Shown: positions 26,090 to 36,378, numbered from the stretch's first letter. The stretch is DNA of 64,000 bases from Paenibacillus spongiae (GCF_024734895.1 NZ_CP091430.1:958501-1022500), one strand, 5' to 3'. A program made the numbers and translations. Notes: generated by a model not told the origin, from the letters alone.

Positions 26090-28249
26090 GTGATACAGAC
26101 TTTGAACCTTCAGGGGCCATTTTTTACATACCTGAATACCCAGAACAAGTACTCCAAGGAAATGCAGGAATGCATGGAGCGTACGGTTCAGAAACTATCG
26201 GATACACAAACAACGTTGGACCGCCCGGGCATGCTGCTTGGGAAAATTCAGTCAGGCAAGACAAGAACATTCTTAGGCGTCATGTCATTAGCTTACGATA
26301 ATCATTATGATGTGGTAATCGTATTGACGAAGGGAACTAAAGCTCTGGCTCAGCAGACATTGGAACGATTGAAATCCGAGTTCGGCGAACTGAACGAACG
26401 GGATCTTATTCAAATATTCGATATCATGGTTATGCCGACGTTAACTCGTTATGAGATCAATCAGAAGCTCGTATTTGTCGTGAAGAAAGAAATGAAGAAC
26501 ATGATAAGACTGCATAAGGCTTTCTTCGAAGATTACCCGGAGTTAGCGAATAAAAAAATTTTAATCATCGATGACGAAGCTGACTTTGCAAGCATTGGTT
26601 TTGCCAAAACAAAAGAAGATCGTCTCGATATTAAGAAAATTGCTGGGAAAATTGATGAATTTCGCCAACAGGCACCTAATAGCAGCTTTCTTCAAGTAAC
26701 GGCAACTCCATATTCCTTATATCTGCAGCCGGAGGACATGATCGTTGACTCGATTGTGTTCAAACCGATCAAACCGGCTTTCACGGAGCTTGTTCCTATC
26801 CATGATAAATATATTGGAGGGGAATACTACTTTCAGGAAAGCGAAGTGGAAGGTACTGTTCCCTATCATCTATTCGAAGAAGTTCCGGAAGAAGAGCTTG
26901 CAGTCTTAAAGAAGCCGGATCGTAGAGTGTTTAAAATTGAGGAGAGTTTATTTAGCCGCAAAATCGCCTCGCTTCGCAGCGCTATTGTAAATTTCATAGT
27001 AGGCGGGTGCATCCGGCGCATTCAGGACCGTGATGATAGGAACGTGCCGAAAAAATTCAGCTTCATCATCCATACGGAACAAGGCAAAGCCGCGCATGTA
27101 TGGCAGGAGAGTATCATTGAAACGATTGTAGAGAAGCTAACCGATGAAGCTGGAGAAAACACGGACACTTTCCGTCGACTGATAGAAGAAGCCTATAAGA
27201 ATTTGAAAGCCTCGATACGACGATCAGATTTGACAATACCAGCGTTTGAATTGGTCATGGAAGAAACGCGGCATGCTCTAAATGGCGGTTATATTATGAT
27301 CACGAAAGTGAATTCAGAGAAAGATGTTAACGAGTTATTGGATCAATCCGGACAGCTGAAGCTGCGAACCCCGCTGAACATCTTTATCGGTGGGCAGATC
27401 TTGGACCGTGGAATTACGATTGGGAATCTCATTGGTTTCTACTATGGCAGACGCCCGAAAACCTTTCAACAGGACACCGTGCTTCAGCATTCCCGCATGT
27501 ACGGAGCGAGACCACTGGAGGATTTGACGGTTACGCGTTTCTATACAACCCCGGATATCTATACGGTTATGCAGCGCATTCATGAGTTTGATTCCGCACT
27601 TAGGGAAGCATTCGAGAAAGGTCATCACGACAACGGCGTTATCTTTGTGCAGAAGGATGCATCAAGCCAAATTATTCCGTGTTCTCCAAACAAGATTCTA
27701 TTAGCGGATACGACGACCTTGAAACCAGCCTCTCGCCTTCTGCCGATTGGATTTAATATTCGGGCGAAAACACATCTTCAGAAGCCGGTCGCTGCAATCG
27801 ATCAGATGATTTCAAAATATTGCAGTGACAGTAGTAATACGCCGGATGCCTTCTTGATGGATTCAACTGATGTGATCACAATCATCAATAAAATAGCAGA
27901 CACATTTGCAGAGGGACACTCTTGGAATAAAGCCGCATTTATTGCTAGTTTGGAGTATCTTGCGAATCTTACTAAGGACAATGAAAGGAAGGGGAAGGTA
28001 TGGACGATTGTAAGGCGCAATCGTGACATTGCCAGACAGAAGAATGATGGGCGAACAGAGAATTCACCAGATTCTTATCAAGAGAAGGGTCTTGCGAAAA
28101 AGCTTGCTGCTGATATCCCTGCAATTATTCTGCTAAAACAAAATGGTACTGCCGGGGGCTGGAATGGAAATCCATTTTACTGGCCCGTTCTAGTTGCGCC
28201 GCGGCAAATGCAAACCGTTGTGTTTGCAAATCATTTGTATGGAGATTGA
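26090..28249 (+). CDS. Z1-domain superfamily II-like ATPase, probably horizontally acquired
   Basis: The ~719-residue protein has ATPase motifs in helicase order: Walker A in LLGKIQSGKTRTF, motif II in ILIIDDEADFAS, motif III in QVTATPYSLYL, and a C-terminal motif VI region with QHSRMYGAR. The Z1 block is GGQILDRGITIGNLIGFYYGRRP. Z1 proteins are known from restriction-like gene sets together with MORC-type ATPases and nucleases, but no such partner is present here. I chose GTG 26090 because AAGGGATG lies seven bases upstream; ATG 26054 is an alternative. The gene is clearly more AT-rich than both neighbours, supporting transfer. Confidence 0.72.
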   Translation: MIQTLNLQGPFFTYLNTQNKYSKEMQECMERTVQKLSDTQTTLDRPGMLLGKIQSGKTRTFLGVMSLAYDNHYDVVIVLTKGTKALAQQTLERLKSEFGELNERDLIQIFDIMVMPTLTRYEINQKLVFVVKKEMKNMIRLHKAFFEDYPELANKKILIIDDEADFASIGFAKTKEDRLDIKKIAGKIDEFRQQAPNSSFLQVTATPYSLYLQPEDMIVDSIVFKPIKPAFTELVPIHDKYIGGEYYFQESEVEGTVPYHLFEEVPEEELAVLKKPDRRVFKIEESLFSRKIASLRSAIVNFIVGGCIRRIQDRDDRNVPKKFSFIIHTEQGKAAHVWQESIIETIVEKLTDEAGENTDTFRRLIEEAYKNLKASIRRSDLTIPAFELVMEETRHALNGGYIMITKVNSEKDVNELLDQSGQLKLRTPLNIFIGGQILDRGITIGNLIGFYYGRRPKTFQQDTVLQHSRMYGARPLEDLTVTRFYTTPDIYTVMQRIHEFDSALREAFEKGHHDNGVIFVQKDASSQIIPCSPNKILLADTTTLKPASRLLPIGFNIRAKTHLQKPVAAIDQMISKYCSDSSNTPDAFLMDSTDVITIINKIADTFAEGHSWNKAAFIASLEYLANLTKDNERKGKVWTIVRRNRDIARQKNDGRTENSPDSYQEKGLAKKLAADIPAIILLKQNGTAGGWNGNPFYWPVLVAPRQMQTVVFANHLYGD

Positions 28250-28288
28250 TACCCCCTCTCTACCTATGTGTAGAAAATAACACCAAAG

Positions 28289-28323
28289 ATGACCGGACAA
28301 AGCAAGCATGCTTTTCCGGTCAT
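28289..28323. terminator. Hairpin after the Z1 gene
   Basis: ATGACCGGA-AAAGC pairs with GCTTT-TCCGGTCAT around AAGCAT. No T-run follows on the plus strand, so terminator function is uncertain. Confidence 0.5.
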
Positions 28324-28476
28324 TCTGTATGAAATATGCGTTGTATAATCAATCAGTTCGAAATCCTGTCACCGTAGAATAAATGAACGAGATAAGCCCT
28401 TCGTTTTATACACACTGGACTGCATAGTCGCAGAGGCTGAATTGCTTAGGTGGGCTTCCTTCATTTCCTGACCGCA

Positions 28477-30726
28477 TCAAGCCGAATCCGACGCGTTCGG
28501 TTGAAGGTTATTGCGGCGATATTCGCTCGGCGTGACGCCCGAGAACTTCTTGAAGGCGCGGTTGAAGGAGCTGAGCGACTGGTAGCCGGCCAGCAGCGCG
28601 ATATCGTGAATTCGCGTCTCCGAATCGAGCAGCATGTCCATCGCTTTCTTGATCCGGAATTCATTGACGTAATCGACGAAGTTGATGCCCGTCTTCTCCT
28701 TGAAATACGTCGATAAATAACCTCCCGTAATGTTGATCTTGCCGGCCATCAGGTCCAGAGAGATCTCCTCTTTATAATGCTCCTCCATATAGGCCGCCAC
28801 GAAATGCACGATCGGATCATGCTCTTCCTTCTTCAAGCGAATTAACCGCCCCGCTTCGCTGAGCAGCGTCTCGAAGTATTCGTTCAGCTCCTCCACGGTA
28901 TGAATGTGACGGATGACTTCGGGCAATCCGCAGACGCATACCGTGTCGAGCTGCAGCGCATGCAGCTTGCGGAATACCTTCCCCGTCACTTCGCGGGCGA
29001 ATTGGTGGAAGTTCGCCTTGCTGTACCGCTGCGCCATCTGCACGGTCAATTTCCGCAGCGACTCGATCACATGAGCGTCATTGCCTTCCTGCAGGTTGAC
29101 ATGGATTTCCTGTTCGATCGATCCGTACGGCAGAAACGGGATTTCCGGTTGCTCTCCCGGGCCGATGATTCTCGTCTCGTCATCGAACGGCCGGTGATCG
29201 GTCAGACGCTGTACCTCGTCGTAAGCCTCCTTCATCATGTCGGAGCGCGTATACAACGAGCTGACGGCTAACGTGAAGAAGCAGTACGTCCGGTCCTCGG
29301 CCAACACGCTGCTAATAATTTTCAACGCTTCAAACACTTGCTCATCGGACTCGTCTCCATACACGACGGATAGGATCTGGTCGCCTTCGATCTGGAACGT
29401 CAGCGTCTCCAGCTTCGTATGGCGGATCGCCTGGTGAATGTATTCGCGAATATAATAACTGGCATCCTTCTGAAGCTCCTCGCGGTACTCCTGACGGAAA
29501 TTCAAATCCACAAGCACGAAGCGGTAAGGCCGGTCGGAATGATCGCTATCGCTTGCATGAGACATGTTATCCCGAATCCGCTTCAGTTTATTCATGAACG
29601 AATAATAGCGCAGCAGGCTATTCTTCTCCTCCAGATCCTGCAGGACGTCGCGGTTCACTTGAATCATGTGGCCGATATTTTGCTGAATCAGTTCGAATTC
29701 GTTCACTCTTCCTTCCGGAGAAAGCATGTTCTTCGTCTGTCTGATGGACTCCACGATTTTGCGCACGGGATTGCTGTATCGCACGCTGAAGTAGACGGAT
29801 GCAAGGATGCCGATGGCCGACGCGATCACGAGCAGCGCGACCAGGAGAACGTTCAGTCGTTCGATTGACCGCGAGACGTTGGAATCCGGCACGACATTGA
29901 CGTAGGTCAGCCCGGTAGCCGCGCCTTTCTTATAGAAATAATAATGGTCGCCGCTCTTGACCCAATCGTTATCGGGGTCCAGCTCGGGAAGAGACGAGGT
30001 GCCTTTCGAATCATACGCAAAGAGCGGCTGGCCCCGCTCGTCCAGTATATACAAGTTATTATTGATGGACTGGTGCAGATTGCCGATCAGCTTGTGCCCG
30101 TCGATAAAGGCAAGGATAAAGTAGTTCGGATTCAGTTTGTTCTTGACCATGAACGGGAAGACGTCTCCGCTTTCCGTCATGGGCGCGATCGACGGGCGCT
30201 GCGTAAAGCCCGCCATCGCATACAGCTTGCCGACGAAGGGCTTCGCCATCTCTCCGGTCCAGAACTGGTTCGTATACCTCGAATTCACATGATGCTCGCC
30301 GAACATGGCCGCCGGTTCGCTGCCGCGCACCTTATCCAGTACGAAGGGCAGCTTCGCGTTATAGACGAACAAGTCGTTCAGGTATAACTGCGGATTGGTG
30401 GTCGTGTTATATAGCACATCGATGAGCTTGGCCGCCGAAATGTAGTCGAGGCGGGAGGACTGGGTAAAGTCTTTGAAGGCTCCGTTATTCAACTGCAGAT
30501 CGACGAGGACGCTGGTCAGCGTCTGAAAATACTGTTCGAAGCTGCGCGTCGTCACATGCAAGTTGGCATCGTTGTACTTCAAAATCTCTTCTTGCATGCT
30601 GTCCTTGAACATAAATAACGAAATCATGCTGAACGAAACGAACAGCACGATGATGATCATGAAGTTCATGAATAGCCGAAGCATCAACTTCTGGTTGCTG
30701 ATCTTCCTCTTCAACAGATGCTTCAT
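28477..30726 (-). CDS. Membrane-anchored AraC family sensor-regulator (YtdP/YesS-like)
   Basis: The 749-residue protein combines a membrane segment (~18-42), an extracellular dCache-like sensor (~43-290), a second membrane segment (~295-318), a long cytoplasmic linker and a C-terminal AraC double helix-turn-helix (INITGGYLSTYFKEKTGINFVDYVNEFRIKKAMDML, ALLAGYQSLSSFNRAFKKFSGVTPSEYRR). It can sense an extracellular signal and bind DNA without a phosphorelay. The start has GGAGGAC upstream. It is divergent from the ABC operon at 30918-34442, which it most likely activates. Confidence 0.9.
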   Translation of the reverse strand: MKHLLKRKISNQKLMLRLFMNFMIIIVLFVSFSMISLFMFKDSMQEEILKYNDANLHVTTRSFEQYFQTLTSVLVDLQLNNGAFKDFTQSSRLDYISAAKLIDVLYNTTTNPQLYLNDLFVYNAKLPFVLDKVRGSEPAAMFGEHHVNSRYTNQFWTGEMAKPFVGKLYAMAGFTQRPSIAPMTESGDVFPFMVKNKLNPNYFILAFIDGHKLIGNLHQSINNNLYILDERGQPLFAYDSKGTSSLPELDPDNDWVKSGDHYYFYKKGAATGLTYVNVVPDSNVSRSIERLNVLLVALLVIASAIGILASVYFSVRYSNPVRKIVESIRQTKNMLSPEGRVNEFELIQQNIGHMIQVNRDVLQDLEEKNSLLRYYSFMNKLKRIRDNMSHASDSDHSDRPYRFVLVDLNFRQEYREELQKDASYYIREYIHQAIRHTKLETLTFQIEGDQILSVVYGDESDEQVFEALKIISSVLAEDRTYCFFTLAVSSLYTRSDMMKEAYDEVQRLTDHRPFDDETRIIGPGEQPEIPFLPYGSIEQEIHVNLQEGNDAHVIESLRKLTVQMAQRYSKANFHQFAREVTGKVFRKLHALQLDTVCVCGLPEVIRHIHTVEELNEYFETLLSEAGRLIRLKKEEHDPIVHFVAAYMEEHYKEEISLDLMAGKINITGGYLSTYFKEKTGINFVDYVNEFRIKKAMDMLLDSETRIHDIALLAGYQSLSSFNRAFKKFSGVTPSEYRRNNLQPNASDSA

Positions 30727-30849
30727 CTACAGTAGTCCTCCAATTCATTTAAAGCTGATCATTTTATCGAAACCTGCGCAAAACTGCGACAAATCCGCAA
30801 AAACGTGAAGTTTCCGTAAAACCGTTTATTTCCGAAGAAAGCGCTCTCT

Positions 30850-30855
30850 TATAAT
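30850..30855 (+). promoter_or_regulatory. Probable -10 box of the second sugar ABC operon
   Basis: TATAAT lies about 60 bases before the first permease gene. The -35 region (TATTTC at 17 bp) is poor, as expected for an activator-dependent promoter. The nearby short repeats GTTTCCGTAAAACCGTTTATTTCCG (split here as GTTTCCG and TTTCCG, 30808-30833) could be activator half-sites. Confidence 0.45.
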
Positions 30856-30917
30856 ATAACGCTATACGGATGCCGCCGTAAAGCAAAGACTCTTACGTCC
30901 TCAAGGGAGATGATTCC

Positions 30918-31883
30918 ATGAACCTACATGCTGACGCCGGCCGGCGGGCCGGCCTGCGCCCCGGGCGCCAACCGAAGCTCAAGAAGCTTGGATCGCGATT
31001 ATGGAAGGAACGCTATTTATTTCTTCTTCTGCTTCCGGGCCTACTTTATTTCCTTATTTACCGTTACCTGCCGATGGCGGGCAATATTATCGCCTTTCAG
31101 GACTTCAGCGCCTTCAGAGGGTTCTGGAAGAGCGACTGGGTCGGCTTCAAGCACTTCGCCAAAATATTCGAAGACCGGGAAGTGCTGCGCGTCATTTGGA
31201 ATACGCTGTATCTATCCTTTCTGCAAATCGTGTTTGCCTTCCCCGTGTCGATTATCCTCGCGCTTATGCTGAATGAAGTCCGCAACAAGCGGTTCAAGTA
31301 TATCGTGCAGTCGATCGTATATTTGCCGCACTTCTTGTCATGGGTGGTCGTTATCGGGATCGTCACGACGTTCCTGAAATCGGACGGCATCGTAAACCAG
31401 CTGCTCGGCGCCGTCTTCGGCACGGAGGCGATTCCGTTTCTACAGGATTCCTCGTGGTTTATGCCGCTGATCGTGATCGAGACGATCTGGAAGGAATCGG
31501 GATGGGGCACGATTATATTCCTTGCGGCATTGGCGGGGGTTAATCCCAGCCTATATGAAGCGGCGGTGGTCGACGGCGCCAACCGGTGGCGCCAGATATG
31601 GCATATTACGCTGCCGGCCATTCGCAGCACGATCGTGATCCTGCTGATCCTGCGTCTTGGCAGCGTGCTGGATGTCGGCTTCGAACAGATCTTCCTGATG
31701 CTCAATCCGCTTAATATGGACGTGGGCAACGTGCTCGATACGTACGTCTACTTCAAAGGGATCGAGCAATCCGATTTCAGCTTCGCAACGGCCGTCGGGT
31801 TGTTCAAGTCGCTTGTCGGGCTCATTCTGATCGTGGCTGCGAACCGTTTGGCCAAACGTTTTGGCGAAGATGGGGTTTTTTAA
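30918..31883 (+). CDS. Sugar ABC transporter permease (LplB type)
   Basis: The 321-residue membrane protein has a basic N-terminus, six hydrophobic segments and the EAA loop LYEAAVVDGANRWRQIWHITLPAI. The start motif YLFLLLLPGLLYFLIYRYLPM is typical of LplB-type permeases paired with large YtcQ/LipO binding proteins. AAGGGAGA precedes the ATG. It is first in a three-gene operon with the second permease 21 bases and the binding protein 975 bases further on. No ATPase is encoded. Confidence 0.92.
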   Translation: MNLHADAGRRAGLRPGRQPKLKKLGSRLWKERYLFLLLLPGLLYFLIYRYLPMAGNIIAFQDFSAFRGFWKSDWVGFKHFAKIFEDREVLRVIWNTLYLSFLQIVFAFPVSIILALMLNEVRNKRFKYIVQSIVYLPHFLSWVVVIGIVTTFLKSDGIVNQLLGAVFGTEAIPFLQDSSWFMPLIVIETIWKESGWGTIIFLAALAGVNPSLYEAAVVDGANRWRQIWHITLPAIRSTIVILLILRLGSVLDVGFEQIFLMLNPLNMDVGNVLDTYVYFKGIEQSDFSFATAVGLFKSLVGLILIVAANRLAKRFGEDGVF

Positions 31884-31904
31884 CGCGAGGAGGGGATGCG
31901 AAGA

Positions 31905-32783
31905 ATGAAAATATATACGAACTACGACCGGATCGCCAATGCTGCCAACATGCTGCTGCTTACCGTCATTACGCTGGCCATGCTGTTTCCATTCTATTAC
32001 ATTGTCATCGTGTCCTTTACGTCTTACGATGAATTCGTAACGAAGGATCTGCTTCTCTTCCCGAAAAAGTGGGTCTTTGATGCATACGCTTACATTTTCA
32101 ACACGGATACGTTCCTTCGCTCGATATGGGTCACGGTATTCGTTACCGTCGTCGGGACGGTGATCAGCTTGCTGCTGACCACGATGATGGCTTATTCCTT
32201 GACCCGTAAAATCATGGGCGAGCGCCTGTTTCTGTTCATGGTGCTGTTCACCTTCGTATTCGGGGCAGGCATTATTCCGACATATATGGTCGTCAAGGCG
32301 ACGCAGCTGCTCGATACGTACTGGGCGCTTATCATCCCGGGGGCGATCAACTCCTTCAACCTGATCGTGATGCGCCAGTTCTTCCTGGGCATTCCGAAGG
32401 ATCTGACGGAAGCCTCGCTGATCGACGGAGCGAATGATCTGCAAATCTTCGGGCGGATCATTCTGCCGCTGTCCAAACCGGCCATGGCCGCCTTCGGGTT
32501 GTTCTATGCCGTATCGAACTGGAACACGTACTTCAATGCGCTTATTTACATTTCGGATCCCGCGAAGTGGACCGTTCAGGTCGTGCTGCGGCAGATCGTT
32601 ATTTTGGAACAGGCAAGCTCGCTGTCCGACGGCGCCCAGATGGCGCTTGGCCAGAACCCGCCCCCGGCGGAAACGATCGGCATGGCCGCGGTGCTCGTCG
32701 CCACGATACCGATTCTGATCGTATACCCGTTTCTGCAAAAGCATTTTGCGAAAGGGGTGATGCTGGGCTCGGTCAAAGAGTGA
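31905..32783 (+). CDS. Carbohydrate ABC transporter permease (LplC/YtcP type)
   Basis: The ~292-residue partner of the LplB-type permease has six membrane segments. Its EAA loop is LTEASLIDGANDLQIFGRIILPL and its C-terminus FLQKHFAKGVMLGSVKE is typical of the family. GAGGAGGGG immediately precedes an ATG at 31896; the in-frame ATG at 31905 has better spacing, so the protein may start three residues later than the longest frame. The two permeases form the channel. Confidence 0.92.
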   Translation: MKIYTNYDRIANAANMLLLTVITLAMLFPFYYIVIVSFTSYDEFVTKDLLLFPKKWVFDAYAYIFNTDTFLRSIWVTVFVTVVGTVISLLLTTMMAYSLTRKIMGERLFLFMVLFTFVFGAGIIPTYMVVKATQLLDTYWALIIPGAINSFNLIVMRQFFLGIPKDLTEASLIDGANDLQIFGRIILPLSKPAMAAFGLFYAVSNWNTYFNALIYISDPAKWTVQVVLRQIVILEQASSLSDGAQMALGQNPPPAETIGMAAVLVATIPILIVYPFLQKHFAKGVMLGSVKE

Positions 32784-32858
32784 GCGAATGGCACAGTATC
32801 ATAGAAGGCGGTCATTAAGAAGAAAATAACTTGTATTTTTAAAAGGGAGGACTGCAAT

Positions 32859-34442
32859 GTGAAGAAGCAATTGTTATCCATCTTGCTATCCGTATCCATG
32901 GCGGCCGGAATCGTGGGCTGTTCGAGCGGCGGAGATTCCTCTTCCGGGAAGAAGGAAGAAGGCGGCGCCGAAGGCAAAGCGGACAAAATGACGATTACCT
33001 GGTTCGACGGCACATGGGAGAATCCGGTTCCGGCTCCCGAGGGCGAGGCCGTCACGAAGATCAATGAGAAGTTCAACGTCGATTTCAAATCGCAGTTTAT
33101 TCCATGGGACACGTACGAAGAGAAGCTGGCCGTCAAGATGGCATCCGGCGATCTGCCCGACGTCATCGGCATGGAAGAAGTGAACTCCAATTATATGAAA
33201 TGGGCCAAAGAAGGCGCGTTTCTGCCTTTGAACGAGTTCTTGCAGCAGTATGAGACGCTGAAGACCGTGCCTGACTTCGTCTGGGATTCGCTCAAGATCG
33301 ACGATCAGGTGTACGGCATACCGGCCTATTTCTCCGCCAAGGGCGGCAAGAAGATGGTGATCCGTCAGGACTGGCTCGACAAGCTTGGCCTGGAGATGCC
33401 GACGAATTACGAGGAATTGAAGAAAGTCGCCATCGCCTTTGCGAAGGAAGATCCGGACGGCAACAAGAAGGACGATACGCTGGGTCTCGGTCTCGCGAAG
33501 GGCATCTATTACGATCCGGCGGCCGGCGCTTATTACGGCAACGGTACCTGGTATCACAAGAACGACAAGGGCCAATACATCCCGGGCAACATCTCGGCGG
33601 CGAACAAAGAGAAAATCCAATTTCTGATCGACCTGAGCAAGGAGGGGGCGATCAGCAAGGATTGGGCGGTCACGACTTATAAAGACGTGTTCAAGGCGTT
33701 CAACGCGGGCAAGGTCGGGATCTGGTACGAACAACCGGGCATCGGCTCCCCGAACGGGATCTATTTCCCTACGCTGATGGCGAACGATCCGAAGGCGGTT
33801 GTCGTTCCGGTTCCTCCGTTCAAGACGTCCGACGGCAGCGAGGGCTTAAGAATGGGGACGAGCTGGTACCGCATGTACCTGGTCTCCTCCAAGCTGAAGG
33901 ATGAGCCGGAGAAAGTGAAGAAGATTCTCGAGATGATCGATTATTTCCGCCAATACGTGCCGCTCGAAGAGAAGAACCCGCAGAACGAGTATTACGACTG
34001 GATGTGGGGCGGCGACGGCAAAGGCTACAAGATGGTCGACGGCCTGCCGCAGCCGATTGCGGAGAACCGTTCGAAGCTGGCGCCGAATGCCTATATATTG
34101 AATGAAGGCTGGGCGCAGAACGACGCCGATCTCGACGAATTCGGGAAGAGCGATCCCGCGCCGGAGGGCAAGGAGTTCAACAAACGGATGGCCGATATGC
34201 TGAAGAGCGTGAAGTGGTATATCGATCCGTCGAACCGTATTATTGCCCCGAAATACATGGAGAAGAAGACCGAGCTGAACAAGTACATTACGGACGAGAC
34301 CACCAAGATGGTGGTTGGTCAGCGCCCGATCGACGATTGGGACAAGATGGTCGAGGAATGGCTCGCCAAGGGCGGACAGGAAGTCATCGACGAAGTGAAC
34401 AAGGCCATCCAGGACAATAATCTGCAGGGCGAGTGGAAATAA
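32859..34442 (+). CDS. Extracellular solute-binding lipoprotein (large LipO/YtcQ type)
   Basis: The 527-residue precursor starts with GTG behind AAGGGAGG. The signal peptide ends in the lipobox GIVGC (C21), followed by a Ser/Gly/Glu linker. The mature part shows the large binding-protein type that accompanies LplBC permeases (WFDGTWENPVPAPEGEAV, FNVDFKSQFIPWDTYEEKLAVKMASGDLPDVIGM, ending with a block near IDDWDKMVEEWLAKGGQEV). It probably binds an oligosaccharide or glycan fragment. It is last in the operon and close to the permeases. Confidence 0.92.
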   Translation: MKKQLLSILLSVSMAAGIVGCSSGGDSSSGKKEEGGAEGKADKMTITWFDGTWENPVPAPEGEAVTKINEKFNVDFKSQFIPWDTYEEKLAVKMASGDLPDVIGMEEVNSNYMKWAKEGAFLPLNEFLQQYETLKTVPDFVWDSLKIDDQVYGIPAYFSAKGGKKMVIRQDWLDKLGLEMPTNYEELKKVAIAFAKEDPDGNKKDDTLGLGLAKGIYYDPAAGAYYGNGTWYHKNDKGQYIPGNISAANKEKIQFLIDLSKEGAISKDWAVTTYKDVFKAFNAGKVGIWYEQPGIGSPNGIYFPTLMANDPKAVVVPVPPFKTSDGSEGLRMGTSWYRMYLVSSKLKDEPEKVKKILEMIDYFRQYVPLEEKNPQNEYYDWMWGGDGKGYKMVDGLPQPIAENRSKLAPNAYILNEGWAQNDADLDEFGKSDPAPEGKEFNKRMADMLKSVKWYIDPSNRIIAPKYMEKKTELNKYITDETTKMVVGQRPIDDWDKMVEEWLAKGGQEVIDEVNKAIQDNNLQGEWK

Positions 34443-34543
34443 ACGGCTTATAGTTTGGAATGCCAAGCTTCATTGAATGACTGAGGTTGTCGATGTATAG
34501 CAAGCGAGCGCTTGTCTGACACGACCCTCTAAACGAAAACACA

Positions 34544-34576
34544 GAAGCCTTAGACCGTCAAACGGTCTAAGGCTTC
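34544..34576. terminator. Bidirectional terminator between the ABC operon and katA
   Basis: GAAGCCTTAGACCGT pairs perfectly with ACGGTCTAAGGCTTC around CAA, between convergent genes. Confidence 0.8.
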
Positions 34577-34593
34577 TTGCGCATGTCAATTTA

Positions 34594-36045
34594 TTATACA
34601 AATTGAGAAAGTCCAAGTCCTTCTGCAACGCGTCTGCCATACTCGGGGTCGGCTTTGTAGAAGTGTCCGATCTGGCGGAGCTTGATATCGTCATTCTCGA
34701 CGGGCATCATGGACCCGACGATGTTCTGAACGAGACGCGTGCGCTCTTCCTCGCCGAGCAGCCGGTACAAGTCGCCGGCCTGCGTATAATGATCGTTATG
34801 GTCGTAGGCGGTGCTGTCGGCCGAGCCGGATACCGGGTAAGCGGACGGTTTGTTCTCGGCCGATTCCTCCGGTCCGCCATAGCTGTTCGGCTCGTAATAG
34901 ACGGAGCTGCCGCCGTTGTGGTCGAACCGCATTTGGCCGTCGCGCTGATAGTTATTCACTTCATTGCGCGGCCGGTTGATCGGCAGCGACTGATGGTTGG
35001 CGCCGACGCGGTAACGATGGGCGTCGTGGTAGGCGAAGAGGCGTCCTTGCAGCATTTTGTCAGGCGATACGTCAATGCCCGGAACGAGCGTGCCCGGCGA
35101 GAACGTCGCTTGCTCCACTTCGGCGAAGTAGTTCTCCGGATTCCGGTCGAGCACCATGCGGCCCACCTCGATCAGCGGGTAATCCTTCTGGGACCACACT
35201 TTGGTCACGTCGAACGGATCGAACCGGTACGTGTCGGCGTCTTCAAGCGGCATGATCTGCACATACAACTTCCAGGCAGGGAAGTCGCCGTTGTTAATCG
35301 CATGGAACAGGTCCTCGGTATGATGATCCGGGTTCTCGCCGGCGAGTTGCCGTCCAACCTCTTCGGTTAAGTTCCGGATGCCCTGCTCGGTTTTAAAATG
35401 ATATTTGATCCAGACGCCCTGCCCTTCCGCATTCACCCATTTGAAGGTGTGGCTGCCGAAGCCGTGCATGTGGCGGTAAGTGGCGGGAATGCCGCGGTCC
35501 GACATCAAGATGGTCACCTGATGCAGCGACTCCGGCGATAAGGACCAGAAATCCCATACGGCGTTCGGATTTTTTAAATGGGTTTGCGGGTGGCGCTTCT
35601 GGGTATGGATAAAGTCCGGAAATTTGATCGCATCGCGAATGAAGAATACCGGCGTATTGTTGCCCACCAAATCATAGTTGCCTTCTTCGGTATAAAATTT
35701 CACCGCGAACCCGCGCGGATCGCGTACGGAATCGGCCGAGCCGCTCTCGCCGGCCACGGTGGAGAAGCGGATGAACACCGGCGTGCGTTTGCCGACCTCG
35801 GACAGGAAGTTCGCTTTGGTATAAGCTGTGACGTCGCTTGTCACTTCAAAATAACCGTGCGCCCCGGCGCCCTTGGCATGAACGACGCGCTCGGGCACGC
35901 GTTCCCGGTTGAAGTGGGCGAGCTTCTCGAGCAGATGCACATCTTGAATCAATACCGGACCCCGTGAGCCGGCTGTCATCGAGTTCTGATTGTCCCCGAC
36001 GGGAGCGCCCCAGTTTGTCGTCAGATTGTTCTTATTTATCGTCAA
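34594..36045 (-). CDS. katA: Monofunctional heme catalase KatA
   Basis: The 483-residue protein is nearly collinear with B. subtilis KatA. It decomposes hydrogen peroxide in the cytoplasm. The catalytic His is H56 in [12 protein letters not shown], the distal Asn lies in the [16 protein letters not shown] region, and the proximal heme Tyr is in [13 protein letters not shown]. The start is a TTG at 36045 with GGGGTG six bases upstream; it gives [20 protein letters not shown], matching family N-termini, whereas the longer frame to 36084 does not. A PerR box lies 75 bases upstream, so peroxide induction is expected. Confidence 0.96.
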   Translation of the reverse strand: MTINKNNLTTNWGAPVGDNQNSMTAGSRGPVLIQDVHLLEKLAHFNRERVPERVVHAKGAGAHGYFEVTSDVTAYTKANFLSEVGKRTPVFIRFSTVAGESGSADSVRDPRGFAVKFYTEEGNYDLVGNNTPVFFIRDAIKFPDFIHTQKRHPQTHLKNPNAVWDFWSLSPESLHQVTILMSDRGIPATYRHMHGFGSHTFKWVNAEGQGVWIKYHFKTEQGIRNLTEEVGRQLAGENPDHHTEDLFHAINNGDFPAWKLYVQIMPLEDADTYRFDPFDVTKVWSQKDYPLIEVGRMVLDRNPENYFAEVEQATFSPGTLVPGIDVSPDKMLQGRLFAYHDAHRYRVGANHQSLPINRPRNEVNNYQRDGQMRFDHNGGSSVYYEPNSYGGPEESAENKPSAYPVSGSADSTAYDHNDHYTQAGDLYRLLGEEERTRLVQNIVGSMMPVENDDIKLRQIGHFYKADPEYGRRVAEGLGLSQFV

Positions 36046-36119
36046 TCGAATCACCCCGTATATGAAGATTTTGTTATACCCCATTCTAGTATAGGTATTA
36101 AAGTAAAATCAATAGTAAA

Positions 36120-36134
36120 TTAGAATAATTATAA
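36120..36134 (-). promoter_or_regulatory. PerR box upstream of katA
   Basis: TTAGAATAATTATAA matches the PerR consensus TTATAATNATTATAA at all but one position. It lies just upstream of the probable katA promoter. Confidence 0.75.
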
Positions 36135-36318
36135 TTAAGATTCGATGAAGAAAGGCTCCGCATTCGCATGTCTTTCGCTCCATCATAACGAATGAGAGTT
36201 ATCCGAGCTGTGATTTAATACATTGAAAAAGCGTTGCGCAGCAGGGTGAAAGGAAGGAAGCCGACGGGGGGTTGTATATAAACATTTCACCATAAGAGAG
36301 GATATGAGCGTGACCCCC

Positions 36319-36346
36319 TTGAAATACATACACAACAGACTATAAC
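36319..36346 (+). promoter_or_regulatory. Promoter of the GNAT acetyltransferase gene
   Basis: TTGAAA and TATAAC are separated by 16 bases, about 30 bases before the ribosome site. Confidence 0.5.
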
Positions 36347-36378
36347 TTCAATAAATGAATAAGGGGAGGGGTACGTCT

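Larger units (their letters stand above)
36046..36378. other. Divergent region between katA and the GNAT gene
   Basis: It contains a minus-strand -10-like TATACT (36088-36093) for katA, the PerR box at 36120-36134 and the plus-strand promoter at 36319-36346. The ~180 bases between the PerR box and that promoter hold nothing I recognise. Confidence 0.55.

Noticed and set aside
30834..30849. cre site before the second ABC operon (GAAAGCGCTCTC)
   Set aside because: The flanking TG and CA of the consensus are missing.
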